DNA from: Pseudomonadota bacterium
Lineage (GTDB): Bacteria; Pseudomonadota; Gammaproteobacteria; Steroidobacterales; Steroidobacteraceae
DNA length: 64,000 nucleotides
Direction of reading: 5' to 3'
Assembly: GCA_018241525.1 (NCBI GenBank)
Contig: JAFEDR010000002.1
Coordinates: 29,222 to 93,221, forward strand
Every line of letters begins with the position of its first letter. Position 1 is the first letter of the stretch. Below the pieces are notes generated by a model, which saw only the letters and a program-made list of their open reading frames with translations, ran no database searches and was not told where the DNA came from. The translations under genes and the position numbers were made by a program. This document shows positions 43,864-54,302 of this stretch, piece after piece.

Positions 43864-44280
43864 TCAGGCGTCGCTCGCGGCCGGCAGGGTCACCGGCGCC
43901 GCCGGGGTCCAGCCCGGCGCGCGGTGCTCCGCGACGACCGAAGTATAGAGGCCGCCCCGGACGTTGAACGCCCCGGTGAGGCGCATGAAGCGCGGGCGCG
44001 TCGCGGCGACCAGCGTCTCCAGGATCTCGTTGGTCACCGCCTCGTGGAAGGCGCCGCGGTCGCGGAACGACCAGACGTAGAGCTTGAGCGCCTTGAGCTC
44101 GACGCAGAGCGCGTCCGGGATGTACTCGAGCAGGAGCTCGGCGAAGTCCGGCTGGCCGGTCTTCGGGCACAGGCACGTGAACTCCGGAATCCGGATGCGG
44201 ATCGCGTAGTCGCGATTCGGCGACGGGTTCGGGAACGTCTCGACGTTCGGTTGCGGTCGGGTCGGCGTGCGATCGTCCAT
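43864..44280 (-). CDS. queF: NADPH-dependent 7-cyano-7-deazaguanine reductase QueF
   Basis: Reduces preQ0 to preQ1 in queuosine biosynthesis. The 138-residue product is the short unimodular (YkvM-type) form. Evidence: the active-site Cys in [20 protein letters not shown] with the following Asp, the QueF motif [20 protein letters not shown], and [15 protein letters not shown] near the C-terminus. The ATG at 44280 ([12 protein letters not shown]) is preferred to an upstream in-frame alternative. It is divergent from smc. Together with gluQ it indicates that the organism makes and further modifies queuosine. Confidence 0.95.
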   Translation of the reverse strand: MDDRTPTRPQPNVETFPNPSPNRDYAIRIRIPEFTCLCPKTGQPDFAELLLEYIPDALCVELKALKLYVWSFRDRGAFHEAVTNEILETLVAATRPRFMRLTGAFNVRGGLYTSVVAEHRAPGWTPAAPVTLPAASDA

Positions 44281-44416
44281 GCGCGAGGCTGTCAAGCGGG
44301 TCGTCTTCGAGGGCCGCGTACTCTACACTAGTGAGCCTTCAGGAACTATGCGCGAACGGGCGCCGCCGGGGATGGCGTAACTACCGGTTCCTGCGCGAAA
44401 AAATCCAGGTTTTCCC

Positions 44417-47400
44417 ATGCGTCTATCGAAGTTGAAGCTGGCCGGTTTCAAGTCGTTCGTGGATCCCACGACCGTGCACCTGCCGAGCAACCTGACGGGC
44501 GTCGTCGGCCCGAACGGCTGCGGCAAGTCGAACGTGATCGATGCGGTGCGCTGGGTGATGGGCGAGATCTCCGCCAAGCACCTGCGCGGCAACGACATGA
44601 CCGACGTGATCTTCAACGGCTCGGGCGGGCGCAAGCCGGTCGGCACGGCCTCGGTCGAGCTCGTCTTCGACAACGCCGACGGCGCGCTCGGCGGCCCCTA
44701 CGCCGCCTACGCCGAAGTCTCGCTGAAGCGCCAGGTGGCGCGCGACGGCCAGTCGACGTACTTCATCAACGGCGCGCGCTGCCGCCGCAAGGACATTACG
44801 CAGCTCTTTCTCGGCACCGGGCTCGGCAGCCGCTCGTACGCGATCATCGAGCAGGGCATGATCTCGCGCCTGATCGAGGCCAAGCCCGACGACATGCGCG
44901 CCTTCCTCGAGGAGGCGGCCGGCATCTCGAAGTACAAGGAACGGCGCCGCGAGACCGAGAACCGGATCGCGCACACCCGCGAGAACCTCGACCGCCTGAA
45001 CGACCTGCGCGAGGAGCTCGACAAGCAAATTCGCCACCTGCAGCGCCAGGCGGTCACCGCGCGGCGCTACCAGGGACTCAAGGAAGAGGAGCGCAAGCTG
45101 CGCGCGGAGCTGTTCGCGTTGCGACTCCAGGAGCTCGACGCCGAGGGCCAGGCGCGTACCCAGGCGGCGCGCGAGCGCGACCTCGCGCTCGAGGCCTCGG
45201 TCGCGGCGTTGCGCGGTGCCGAGGTCGCGATCGAGAAAGGCCGCGCGCACCACGCGCGCGCCAGCGAGGCGCTCGCCGCGGTGCAGGCGGAGAACTACCG
45301 GATCGGCAGCGACGCGGCGCGCATCGAGCAGGCGATCCAGCACGCGCGCGAGCTGCGGGCGCGCCAGCGCGCCGACCTCGAGCAGGCCGAGGCGAGCCAG
45401 GCCGAGGCGGCCCAGCTCCTCGGTCGCGACGAGCGCGAGCTCGCGAACCTGCAGCAGGCGCTGGCCGCGCTCGAGCCCGGCCATGCCGCGGCCCGCGAGC
45501 GCGAGGCGGCGGCCGCCGCGGCGCTCGGCGCGGCGGAGCAGTCGATGACCGGCTGGCAGCAGCGCTGGGAGGCGTTCACGCGCGAGGGCAGCGAGGCCGG
45601 CCAGAAGGCGATGGTCGAGCGCGCGCGCATCGAGCACCTGGATTCGCAGCTGCGGCGCACGCTCGCGCAGCAGGAGAAGGTACAGGTCGAGCGCGACCAG
45701 CTGACCTCGCTCGATGCGGGTGCGGCGACGGCGGCGCTCGAGGCGCGCGAGGCGGCCGCAGTGGCCGAGGACGAGGCTGCGCAATCGCAGCTGCGCACGC
45801 TGCTCGACGAGATCGCGGCCGGCCGCGACGGCGAGCGCGCGCTGACGGCAGAGGTCGACCGCGCCCGCCAGGAGCTCGCCCGGGCCCGCGGCCAGGTGGT
45901 GTCGCTCGAGGCGCTGCAGCAGGCAGCGCTCGGCCAGGTGCAGGGCCAGGTGGTCGACTGGCTGAAGGGCCACGCGCTCGGCGACCGCCCGCGGCTCGCG
46001 CAGCAGCTTGCCGTCGACGGCGGCTGGTCGCGCGCGGTCGAGACGGTGCTCGGCAGCTATCTCGAGGCCGTGTGCGTCGACGACCTCGACGCGGTCGCCT
46101 CGCTGGTCGGAGACCTCACCGTCGGCCAGGTGACGTTCGTGGGCTCGGGCGGCGCGGCCGCGGCCGGCGCGCCCGGCGACCGGCTGCTCGCCAAGGTGCG
46201 CGGCCCCGCCGCGCTCGAGCAGCTGCTCGGCGGCGTGTACGCGGTCGAGCACCTGACCGAGGCGCTCGGGCGGCGCGGTTCGCTGCGGCCCGGGGAATCG
46301 ATCATCACGCGCGACGGCGTCTGGATCGGGCGCGACTGGCTGCGGGTCAGCCGCGACCGCGACGCCCACGCCGGCGTGCTCGAGCGCGAGCAGGAGCTGC
46401 GCCAGCGGCGCGACGAGCTCAAGGCCGCCGAGTCCGGCCTCGAGTCGCGCGAGCGGGCGCTCGCCGGTGCCCGCGAGCGCCTGAAGGCACTCGAGTTCGC
46501 GCGCGACGAGGCGCAGGAGTCGGCCAACCGCCTGCATCGCAGCCGCGTCGACCTGCGCGGCCAGCTCGAGTCCCTGAAGTCCCGCAGTGCGCAGACCGCC
46601 GAGCGCCTCGCGCGCCTCGCCCGCGAGGCCACCGAGCTCGGTACCGAGATCGCGACCGCCGAGGACGAGACGCGCGCCGCGCGCGGCCGGCTGTCGGTCG
46701 CGCTCGAGGCCATGCAGGCCTGCGAGGAGCGGCGACCGGACCTCGAGGCGGAGCGCGAGCGGCTGCGTGGCGCGCTCGCCGCGGCGCGTGCGAGCGCCGA
46801 GCAGGAGCGGGCGCAGGCGCAAGAGGCGGCGATCGCGGTCGAGTCGCGCCGCTCCTCGCTCGCCTCGCTGAACACGAGCCTCGAGCGCCTCCGCGGCCAG
46901 CTCGAGCAGCTGGCCAGCCGCCGCACCGAGCTCGCCGCCGAGCTCGAGGCCGGCGAGGGGCCGCTCGCCGCGCAGCAGGCGCAGCTCGAGACGCTGCTGA
47001 CCGCGAAGCTCGACGCGGAGCGCCGCCTCGGCGAGGCGCGCGCGGCCGTCGAGGCGGCCGAGACCCACTTCCAGGCGCTCGACGGCGAGCGGCTCGCCGC
47101 CGAGGCCGGGGTCGAGGCGGCGCGCCAGGCCGCGAACGCGGCGCTGCTCGCGGCCCAGGAGACGCGCGTGCGACGCGAGTCGGTCGCCGAGCAGTTCGCC
47201 GCGATGCGCTTCGAGCTCGAGGCCGTGCTCGCCGGACTCGTGCCCGAGGCGACGGCGCCTGCCTGGGAGCAGAACCTCGCCGAGGTCGAGGGCAAGATCG
47301 AGCGGCTCGGCCAGGTGAACCTGGCGGCGATCGACGAGTTCAAGGAGCAGTCGGAGCGCAAGGAGTACCTGGACCGGCAGTTCGCGGATCTCACCGAGGC

Positions 47401-47923
47401 GCTCAACACGCTCGAGCAGGCGATCCGCAAGATCGACCGCGAGACCCGCCAGCGCTTCCAGGAGACCTTCGACCGGGTCAACACCGGCCTCAAGGAGAAG
47501 TTCCCGCGGCTCTTTGGCGGCGGCAACGCCTACCTCGAGCTGACCGGCGAGGACGTGCTCGCCGCGGGCGTCGCCGTGATGGCGCGCCCACCCGGCAAGC
47601 GCAACGTCTCGATCAGCCAGCTGTCCGGCGGCGAGAAGGCGCTGACCGCGGTCGCGCTCGTGTTCTCGATCTTCGAGCTCAACCCGGCGCCGTTCTGCCT
47701 GCTGGACGAGGTCGACGCGCCGCTCGACGACCACAACGTCGGCCGCTTCTGCGACATCGTCCGCGACATGTCGGAGCGCGTGCAGTTCGTGTTCATCACG
47801 CACAACAAGAACACGATGGAGCTGGCCCGCCAGCTGGTCGGCGTCACGATGAACGAGCCGGGCGTATCCCGGCTCGTCTCGGTCGACGTCGACGAGGCGC
47901 TCAGGATGGCCGCGGCGGGTTAG
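44417..47923 (+). CDS. smc: Chromosome segregation protein SMC
   Basis: The ATPase of the SMC-ScpAB condensin; scpA and scpB are also in this window (60.8-62.3 kb). The 1168-residue protein has an N-terminal head with Walker A in GVVGPNGCGKSNVIDAVRWV, long Glu/Arg/Ala-rich coiled coils (about residues 170-500 and 650-1000), a hinge (about 505-640, around AVETVLGSYLEAVCVDDLDA), and a C-terminal head with the signature LSGGEKALTAVAL and Walker B in FCLLDEVDAPLDDHNVGRF. Codon use is extremely GC-rich, which is why long antisense frames stay open across it. It is followed at three bases by zipA. Confidence 0.98.
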   Translation: MRLSKLKLAGFKSFVDPTTVHLPSNLTGVVGPNGCGKSNVIDAVRWVMGEISAKHLRGNDMTDVIFNGSGGRKPVGTASVELVFDNADGALGGPYAAYAEVSLKRQVARDGQSTYFINGARCRRKDITQLFLGTGLGSRSYAIIEQGMISRLIEAKPDDMRAFLEEAAGISKYKERRRETENRIAHTRENLDRLNDLREELDKQIRHLQRQAVTARRYQGLKEEERKLRAELFALRLQELDAEGQARTQAARERDLALEASVAALRGAEVAIEKGRAHHARASEALAAVQAENYRIGSDAARIEQAIQHARELRARQRADLEQAEASQAEAAQLLGRDERELANLQQALAALEPGHAAAREREAAAAAALGAAEQSMTGWQQRWEAFTREGSEAGQKAMVERARIEHLDSQLRRTLAQQEKVQVERDQLTSLDAGAATAALEAREAAAVAEDEAAQSQLRTLLDEIAAGRDGERALTAEVDRARQELARARGQVVSLEALQQAALGQVQGQVVDWLKGHALGDRPRLAQQLAVDGGWSRAVETVLGSYLEAVCVDDLDAVASLVGDLTVGQVTFVGSGGAAAAGAPGDRLLAKVRGPAALEQLLGGVYAVEHLTEALGRRGSLRPGESIITRDGVWIGRDWLRVSRDRDAHAGVLEREQELRQRRDELKAAESGLESRERALAGARERLKALEFARDEAQESANRLHRSRVDLRGQLESLKSRSAQTAERLARLAREATELGTEIATAEDETRAARGRLSVALEAMQACEERRPDLEAERERLRGALAAARASAEQERAQAQEAAIAVESRRSSLASLNTSLERLRGQLEQLASRRTELAAELEAGEGPLAAQQAQLETLLTAKLDAERRLGEARAAVEAAETHFQALDGERLAAEAGVEAARQAANAALLAAQETRVRRESVAEQFAAMRFELEAVLAGLVPEATAPAWEQNLAEVEGKIERLGQVNLAAIDEFKEQSERKEYLDRQFADLTEALNTLEQAIRKIDRETRQRFQETFDRVNTGLKEKFPRLFGGGNAYLELTGEDVLAAGVAVMARPPGKRNVSISQLSGGEKALTAVALVFSIFELNPAPFCLLDEVDAPLDDHNVGRFCDIVRDMSERVQFVFITHNKNTMELARQLVGVTMNEPGVSRLVSVDVDEALRMAAAG

Positions 47924-47926
47924 GCG

Positions 47927-50891
<2,965 letters not shown>

Positions 50892-50899
50892 GTCGCGGG

Positions 50900-51604
50900 T
50901 CAGTTCTCGCTCCCGACGAATAGGTAGACACCAACCCCTATCTGGCAAGACGCGCAATCCTCGCGTTCACGCGCAGACATCCATGAGTCTAGATCCTCTA
51001 AGAACGACTCGCCGTGAACGCTTAAATACGCAAGCAGCGCAGGGACCTGCCGCCTAGGCAGCCGACTGCTCATTACCGTGCGTTCGAATAGTCCGGGTTC
51101 TTGAATATTTCGAGATAGGTTGTGATGCAGTGTAGCGGCGTGCTCACTGACAATATGAAGCGCTCGCATCACTGCGGCGGGGTGAGCGTAGTCCATCATA
51201 AGATCTCTTCGAACAGGTGAGATCAACTTCGAATCGACAGTGACTGCGCCAGCCTGAACCAAGAGGTCTAGTAGTCGTGAGCTATCACTGGTGATCCCCG
51301 CGAGCGCGCATAGTTCTTGGAAATCGGTAGAGTCCGCGGAAATTGGACGAGGGCTGCCCGTGTCGTTGAGATATGCCGAGTTCTGGTGCCATTCGCTCAA
51401 GACTTGCGCGGCGGCAAACATGTCCGCGTCGCTGGCTACGTAATCGTCGCGCCCCCGTGCCGAATCGTTCAATTCCACATACGCCGCATCGAGGAGTCTT
51501 ATTGCTGTTGTCCGTGGGACGCGCGCCAAGGTACAAAGCTTTGCAACTTGCTGAAGTAGCCGCTCGATAGCGGCGCTGGGTGGTGGTCCTTCCATTCCCG
51601 ACAT
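50900..51604 (-). CDS. DUF6502-like protein C (short, divergent)
   Basis: A 234-residue protein of unknown function. It is aligned here by eye with the other two DUF6502 proteins: a helix-rich N-terminus (AIERLLQQVAKLCTLARVP), the block AAQVLSEWHQNSAYLNDTG followed by PRPISADSTDFQELCALAGI (compare LLQGWHTDPDFVGPYGVPRD in protein A), ALHIVSEHAATLHHNLSRN, and the C-terminal CQIGVGVYLFV. It is about 45-60 residues shorter than A and B and lacks the TGLTRxEV helix-turn-helix-like segment. The start ATG 51604 lies 40 bases after the stop of protein B, so B and C probably form an operon. It converges on ligA with an 8-base gap. Function is unassigned. Confidence 0.75.
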   Translation of the reverse strand: MSGMEGPPPSAAIERLLQQVAKLCTLARVPRTTAIRLLDAAYVELNDSARGRDDYVASDADMFAAAQVLSEWHQNSAYLNDTGSPRPISADSTDFQELCALAGITSDSSRLLDLLVQAGAVTVDSKLISPVRRDLMMDYAHPAAVMRALHIVSEHAATLHHNLSRNIQEPGLFERTVMSSRLPRRQVPALLAYLSVHGESFLEDLDSWMSAREREDCASCQIGVGVYLFVGSEN

Positions 51605-51644
51605 TGAGGCTCCTAAATTTCAGAGGCTAAGCGGCGACAGCTCG

Positions 51645-52484
51645 CTATTTCGTCGGGTTCCTTACTATCGCGACAATCACACCGATAGTCTTGTCAGTGG
51701 CTGTCTGTGACTGATTTTCGTCACTCAGAGATTGGTCAAGCAAATACCGTTCGATGCTCTGAGAAAAAGTCCGACACCGCCGTTCCAGCTCCTTCGTGAC
51801 TTTCGGCACGGCGGAATCTGTGATTTCAGCGACATGGACGAGCGATTCGTACAGCGAACGCTGCGGTGATGCGCGAAGATTGTTTAGAAGCGTAGCTCCG
51901 AGGGCATTCATCTTGGCGCCGAATGCCGTCAACGCATCTTTCTCAGATATCGTCTGGGTTACCGGAGTGGTGCTGGGTCGAAATCGGTCCGATGCGACCT
52001 CTGCTACCAAGCCAGCTGCAATCGTCTCCTTCAACATCGCTCGTGGAGGGATATCCGGAGCGTACTTATGTACAAGATCGCTGAAGCTGGGCGGCGAATC
52101 AGCGTACGAAAGGATTCTTGGGCGGCCGTTGGGCTCGAGAAAATCGGGGTCGTTCTGCCAGGCGGCGAGCACCTTGTCCGCCGTTCGCGGCGCTAGCTCG
52201 AGCGAGCTAGCAGACGGGATCTTCGTATCGAGTAAACCGCTTACTTCCGCGCGTGTGAGGCCTGTGGACGCGGCGATCCGGGAGATCGAAGGCTTCTTTC
52301 CGAGTGAGCGCTGCCTAGTTGCGGCCTCTTGGACGGCGGCCCAGCGAACGAAGTACGCCAGTTCGTTCGTATTTATTCCCGCGTCGAGTAGCAGCGCGAC
52401 TACGGGCTGGAGCGCCGTGAGCGCGGCATTCAGGGCGGTCGCCCTTGCTTCGGTGAGTGCCTCGGGTTCGGTCAATTCGCCCAC
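51645..52484 (-). CDS. DUF6502 family protein B, predicted DNA-binding
   Basis: A 279-residue protein of unknown function. Its N-terminal third (ALTALQPVVALLLDAGINTN, then ELAYFVRWAAVQEAA) and the helix-turn-helix-like SISRIAASTGLTRAEVSGLL (residues 66-85) match protein A (RIAIVTGLTRREV). The shared middle block is VLAAWQNDPDFLEPNGRPRI and SFSDLVHKYAPDIPPRAML, and the C-terminus ends with the family-type TIGVIVAIVRN. A regulatory role is suggested by the helix-turn-helix but not shown. The called start is GTG 52484; a TTG at 52475 has a better placed GGAG and may be the real one. It lies downstream of the repeat-protein terminator, so it needs its own promoter, which I could not identify. Confidence 0.78.
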   Translation of the reverse strand: MGELTEPEALTEARATALNAALTALQPVVALLLDAGINTNELAYFVRWAAVQEAATRQRSLGKKPSISRIAASTGLTRAEVSGLLDTKIPSASSLELAPRTADKVLAAWQNDPDFLEPNGRPRILSYADSPPSFSDLVHKYAPDIPPRAMLKETIAAGLVAEVASDRFRPSTTPVTQTISEKDALTAFGAKMNALGATLLNNLRASPQRSLYESLVHVAEITDSAVPKVTKELERRCRTFSQSIERYLLDQSLSDENQSQTATDKTIGVIVAIVRNPTK

Positions 52485-52597
52485 GCTCCGGTGAGTTCGA
52501 GCAGTCCCTGCGAATTCTCACCGGGTCAGCGCGACCTTAACACTCCCGATTCTTGCGCTTTCGTGCAATTACTCACAGATACATGCCTAAGCGCCAG

Positions 52598-52624
52598 AAA
52601 CGAAAAGAGCCCCGAAGGGCTCTT
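52598..52624 (-). terminator. Terminator of the GSMGTG-repeat gene
   Basis: An 8-bp perfect stem (52605-52612 with 52617-52624). On the minus strand the loop is TTCG, the stable UUCG tetraloop, followed by TTTTCGTTT. It begins 50 bases after the repeat-gene stop and supports minus-strand transcription of that gene. Confidence 0.8.
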
Positions 52625-52673
52625 CTCGGACCGGCCGCTGGTTGCCAGTCGGGTTGGCGTGGGATCTCGAGCG

Positions 52674-53207
52674 TCAGCCCGTTCCCATCGACCCTCCGGT
52701 GCCCATGGAGCCGGAGAGCGACGACTTGCCAGTACCCATTGAGCCGCCGGTTCCCATGGAGCCAGAAACGGCCGCCTTACCAGTCCCCATTGAGCCGGAA
52801 ACGGCTGCTGCGCCGGTGCCCATAGAGCCGGAAGTCGACGACTTGCCGGTTCCCATGGATCCACCCGTGCCCATCGAACCCGACGTCGATGACTTGCCGG
52901 TTCCCATTGAACCGCCAGTGCCCATCGAGCCTGAGATCGACGACTTACCGGTCCCCATCGAACCGCCAGTACCCATCGAGCCGGAAATCGACGCCTTGCC
53001 AGTTCCCATCGAACCGGAAATAGCCGCCTTACCAGTGCCCATCGAACCGGCGATCAGCTTCGCGCCACTCGAAACGTTCGCTCGTGCAGTTGCCATTCCG
53101 CCAGCGTGAGGCGCCGCGCTAGCTGAGTGCCAAAGCATGAGCGACGGAATCGCGGCGGCCAATGCAACGGCCGTGCGAACCGAAATTACTTTTTTCGACT
53201 CCGTCAT
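52674..53207 (-). CDS. Secreted GSMGTG-repeat protein of unknown function
   Basis: A 177-residue protein: signal peptide (MTESKKVISVRTAVALAAAI, continuing to an ASA-A cleavage site near residue 32), a short linker (to residue 53), and then nothing but repeats to the last codon. Fourteen GSMGTG hexapeptides occur singly or in pairs, joined by eight five-residue linkers of the form [KA][AS][AS][IVTL]S. The chain has no Cys or aromatic residue after the signal peptide, so a flexible or fibrous, possibly self-associating, extracellular protein is likely. AGGGG lies seven bases before the ATG, and the terminator at 52598-52624 follows. It lies between DUF6502 A (92 bases upstream, same strand) and DUF6502 B. 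I know of no named family with this repeat. Confidence 0.78.
   Translation of the reverse strand: MTESKKVISVRTAVALAAAIPSLMLWHSASAAPHAGGMATARANVSSGAKLIAGSMGTGKAAISGSMGTGKASISGSMGTGGSMGTGKSSISGSMGTGGSMGTGKSSTSGSMGTGGSMGTGKSSTSGSMGTGAAAVSGSMGTGKAAVSGSMGTGGSMGTGKSSLSGSMGTGGSMGTG
52677..53048 (-). repeat. Coding tandem-repeat array of GSMGTG units
   Basis: 372 bases encode 14 GSMGTG hexapeptides, arranged as 33-base single units and 51-base double units, ending exactly at the stop codon. All unit lengths are multiples of three, so copy-number change would keep the frame. Synonymous differences between copies (for example ATGGGAACTGGC versus ATGGGCACCGG) show that it is not a recent perfect expansion. 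Confidence 0.85.
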
Positions 53208-53299
53208 TTTTTATCCCCTAGCGTTCGGACTATTTCTCGAGCGCCGTTTAGAGCGCGCTCATCAAACCAAGTCTCAAACTCCTAATCGCGGCGCGGACA

Positions 53300-54184
53300 T
53301 CAGTGCTCTCGAGAATTCGCTTCCAACAACTGCTGCCAGTCACGCTGGTCGTCAGCAGAATCTCGATAAACAATCAATCCAACGCCCACCGAAATCCCTT
53401 CTTCTCCCTTGGTTCTTGGTGACTCGAACCAAGAAAATTTCGCATCCAATTCGCGAACCAGTTCCTGAAGTCGTTCAGAGACAAGCGCGTGAAATCGATC
53501 CCAATCTCGCTCAAGAATGCCGTCGTCCGGAAACACCCATCGTTCGAAAAGTCTCTCTCCGGAATCTCCGTTCTGGAGATTGTGATCAACGGTCTCCGAA
53601 AGCCGCCGTAGTCCCTTTGCGCCAACCTCAAGTGCGTCTGGTGCTGCCGATTCAGGAATGTAGGTTCTCTTCAAAACTCTGATTGGTTCGCCTGTAGCTG
53701 GAATCGCCGCGGCATCGATCTTTCTCAGCTCATCGAGAATTGCACCGCGTGAAACTCCTGCCCCATATCGACGAACCAATTCGCTAAAGGTCTGCAATCC
53801 AAGCGGATCCTTGTCCAAGTACAGATCTCGCGGGACGCCGTAAGGGCCAACAAAATCTGGGTCCGTGTGCCACCCCTGAAGCAGATTTGCGACGACCCCC
53901 GCATCTGAATCAGCGCCGCGACGCATTGGCCCGTCTTCTCCGATGAGTGCTGCCACTTCACGTCGAGTCAGACCGGTGACAATCGCAATCCGAGAATTCG
54001 AAATGCGCTCGTCAGAACTCGTCGCGGCAAACTCACGAAGGCAAACCCTGGCGTAGACCTCCTTCGAAACTTGGGCGAATTCGTGAAAGCCAATTCCGTT
54101 GCGAATCAAAATCCGGACAAGCGGAACGAGCAGGTGACGGAACGCGCCTAGGACCTTTGATTTAACATTGTACGGACTGGGCAT
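53300..54184 (-). CDS. DUF6502 family protein A, predicted DNA-binding
   Basis: A 294-residue protein and the most typical DUF6502 member here. The N-terminus (LVPLVRILIRNGIGFHEFAQ, then VSKEVYARVCLREFA) leads into ISNSRIAIVTGLTRREVAAL (residues 61-80), which reads like a helix-turn-helix. The middle has LLQGWHTDPDFVGPYGVPRD and TFSELVRRYGAGVSRGAILD. The C-terminal part has RLSETVDHNLQNGDSGERLF and ends GISVGVGLIVYRDS before a charged tail. The family has no assigned function. It lies immediately upstream of the secreted repeat-protein gene on the same strand and is divergent from the OppA-like gene, with a 118-base AT-rich spacer that should hold both promoters. Confidence 0.85.
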   Translation of the reverse strand: MPSPYNVKSKVLGAFRHLLVPLVRILIRNGIGFHEFAQVSKEVYARVCLREFAATSSDERISNSRIAIVTGLTRREVAALIGEDGPMRRGADSDAGVVANLLQGWHTDPDFVGPYGVPRDLYLDKDPLGLQTFSELVRRYGAGVSRGAILDELRKIDAAAIPATGEPIRVLKRTYIPESAAPDALEVGAKGLRRLSETVDHNLQNGDSGERLFERWVFPDDGILERDWDRFHALVSERLQELVRELDAKFSWFESPRTKGEEGISVGVGLIVYRDSADDQRDWQQLLEANSREH

Positions 54185-54302
54185 AACTTAATGCAATTAA
54201 ACAATATTCTGGCCGCGGAATCTACCGAATGCCGCGTCGCAGCAATCGCGTCGATCGGGGATCGAATGAGCGATCTCCAAACCGAATCGCGGGGGTGAAT
54301 GG

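Noticed and set aside
52677..53048. Repeat array resembling a CRISPR or other spaced-repeat element
   Set aside because: Units are coding, of 33 and 51 bases with synonymous variation and no unique spacers; no cas genes are present.
52642..53109. Plus-strand 155-codon open frame of PVPIEP-type proline repeats opposite the GSMGTG gene
   Set aside because: It is the antisense reading of the GSMGTG array and stays open only because all repeat units are multiples of three. The minus frame has a signal peptide, a ribosome site and a terminator; the plus frame has none.
50900..54184. Toxin-antitoxin or phage-defence island reading of the DUF6502 cluster
   Set aside because: No nuclease, NTPase, methylase or toxin motif was seen in any of the four proteins, and no integrase or attachment site was found. 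The helix-turn-helix-like segment alone does not support a defence role.
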